Below, piece after piece: positions 6,428-6,770 of a stretch of 6,770 bases of DNA. Source of the DNA: GCA-2861595 sp035536185 (GTDB lineage: Bacteria; Actinomycetota; Acidimicrobiia; Acidimicrobiales; GCA-2861595); the NCBI GenBank assembly GCA_035536185.1, contig DATLOM010000013.1:1-6770 (forward strand), in the 5' to 3' direction. The translations under genes were made by a program, and so were the position numbers. Under the pieces are notes generated by a model. The model searched no databases. It was given only the letters and a program-made list of their open reading frames with translations, and was not told the origin of the DNA. Within the stretch, counting starts at the first letter, position 1. Every line of letters starts with the position of its first letter.

Positions 6428-6435
6428 GAGAGGAG
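6428..6435 (+). promoter_or_regulatory. Shine-Dalgarno of pnp
   Basis: GAGAGGAG ends 5 nt before GTG 6441 and is the strongest ribosome site in the window. It makes the GTG the probable start, rather than the in-frame ATG at 6426, which partly overlaps it. CCTC (6422-6425) can pair with GAGG (6430-6433) around the loop ATGA, which might modulate access. Confidence 0.75.
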
Positions 6436-6440
6436 CAGAA

Positions 6441-6770
6441 GTGGCCACTGCCATTTCCGTCTCAGGTCCCGTAAGCGGGACCGCCAAGACCCTGTCCTTC
6501 GAGACAGGGAAGCTGGCCCCCCAGGCCGACGGCGCCGTCGTCGTCCGCATGGGGGACACGATCCTGCTGGTCACGGCCACCGCGGCCCGATCCGTGCGGG
6601 AGGGGGTGGACTTCTTCCCGCTCACCGTGGACATCGAGGAGCGGATGTACGCGGCGGGCAAGATCCCCGGCTCGTTCTTCCGCCGGGAGGGCAAGGCCAG
6701 CGACCAGGCCATCCTCACCTGCCGCCTGATCGACCGGCCCCTGCGCCCGTCGTTCCCCAAGGGCTTCCGC
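6441..6770 (+). CDS. pnp: Polyribonucleotide nucleotidyltransferase (PNPase), 5' part
   Basis: PNPase is a trimeric 3'-5' exoribonuclease that uses phosphate to release nucleoside diphosphates; it can also add tails in reverse, as known in actinobacteria. The 110 visible residues are the first part of RNase PH-like domain 1. They show LSFETGKLAPQADGAVVVR, a GDTILLVTAT strand, DFFPLTVD, the RNA-contacting FFRRE at 79-83, and RLIDRPLRPSF. The gene continues past the right edge, so the catalytic second RNase PH domain and the KH and S1 domains are not seen. The GTG 6441 start is set by the GAGAGGAG site and gives MATAISVSG. ATG 6426 would add five residues. Likely co-transcribed with rpsO and possibly autoregulated through the upstream hairpin. 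Confidence 0.97.
   Translation, partial: MATAISVSGPVSGTAKTLSFETGKLAPQADGAVVVRMGDTILLVTATAARSVREGVDFFPLTVDIEERMYAAGKIPGSFFRREGKASDQAILTCRLIDRPLRPSFPKGFR

Noticed and set aside
6353..6760. Minus-strand open frame opposite the pnp leader and pnp start
   Set aside because: Ser/Arg/Thr-rich shadow of pnp with no recognisable motif.

Overview
The window is very GC-rich and densely packed. It reads as part of the conserved bacterial translation and ribosome-assembly operon that begins upstream with nusA and infB. The gene order is infB, a DUF503/YlxP-type gene, rbfA, nrnA-like, truB, ribF, rpsO and pnp. Together with the Gly/Arg/Pro-rich IF-2 N-terminal linker, frequent GTG starts and a possible short-leader promoter, this fits a high-GC Actinomycetota chromosome. 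Acidimicrobiia is possible, but that placement is an inference from general appearance. Nothing suggests a plasmid, phage or genomic island.

Layout: the 3' part of infB enters from the left edge (1-2033); its true start lies outside the window. A DUF503 gene overlaps its end but has no ordinary start codon. rbfA overlaps the DUF503 stop by 8 nt, and nrnA overlaps rbfA by 14 nt behind a strong Shine-Dalgarno. A 51-nt pyrimidine-rich gap precedes truB, whose GTG start has no visible Shine-Dalgarno. ribF follows 10 nt after truB. An arfB-type ribosome-rescue gene then lies on the opposite strand (5588-6001), convergent with ribF and divergent from rpsO. rpsO (6050-6307) probably has its own promoter. 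A 133-nt gap containing an A/C-rich tract and a long imperfect hairpin leads to pnp, which starts at 6441 and runs off the right edge.

How the genes fit together: IF-2 starts translation. RbfA and S15 serve 30S assembly and TruB modifies tRNA. The NrnA-like enzyme and PNPase degrade short and long RNA respectively. RibF makes FMN and FAD. ArfB frees peptides from stalled ribosomes. The set is largely housekeeping and I see no clearly novel system. The points most worth checking are the missing DUF503 start codon, the antisense arfB splitting the operon, and the two probable control regions before rpsO and pnp.
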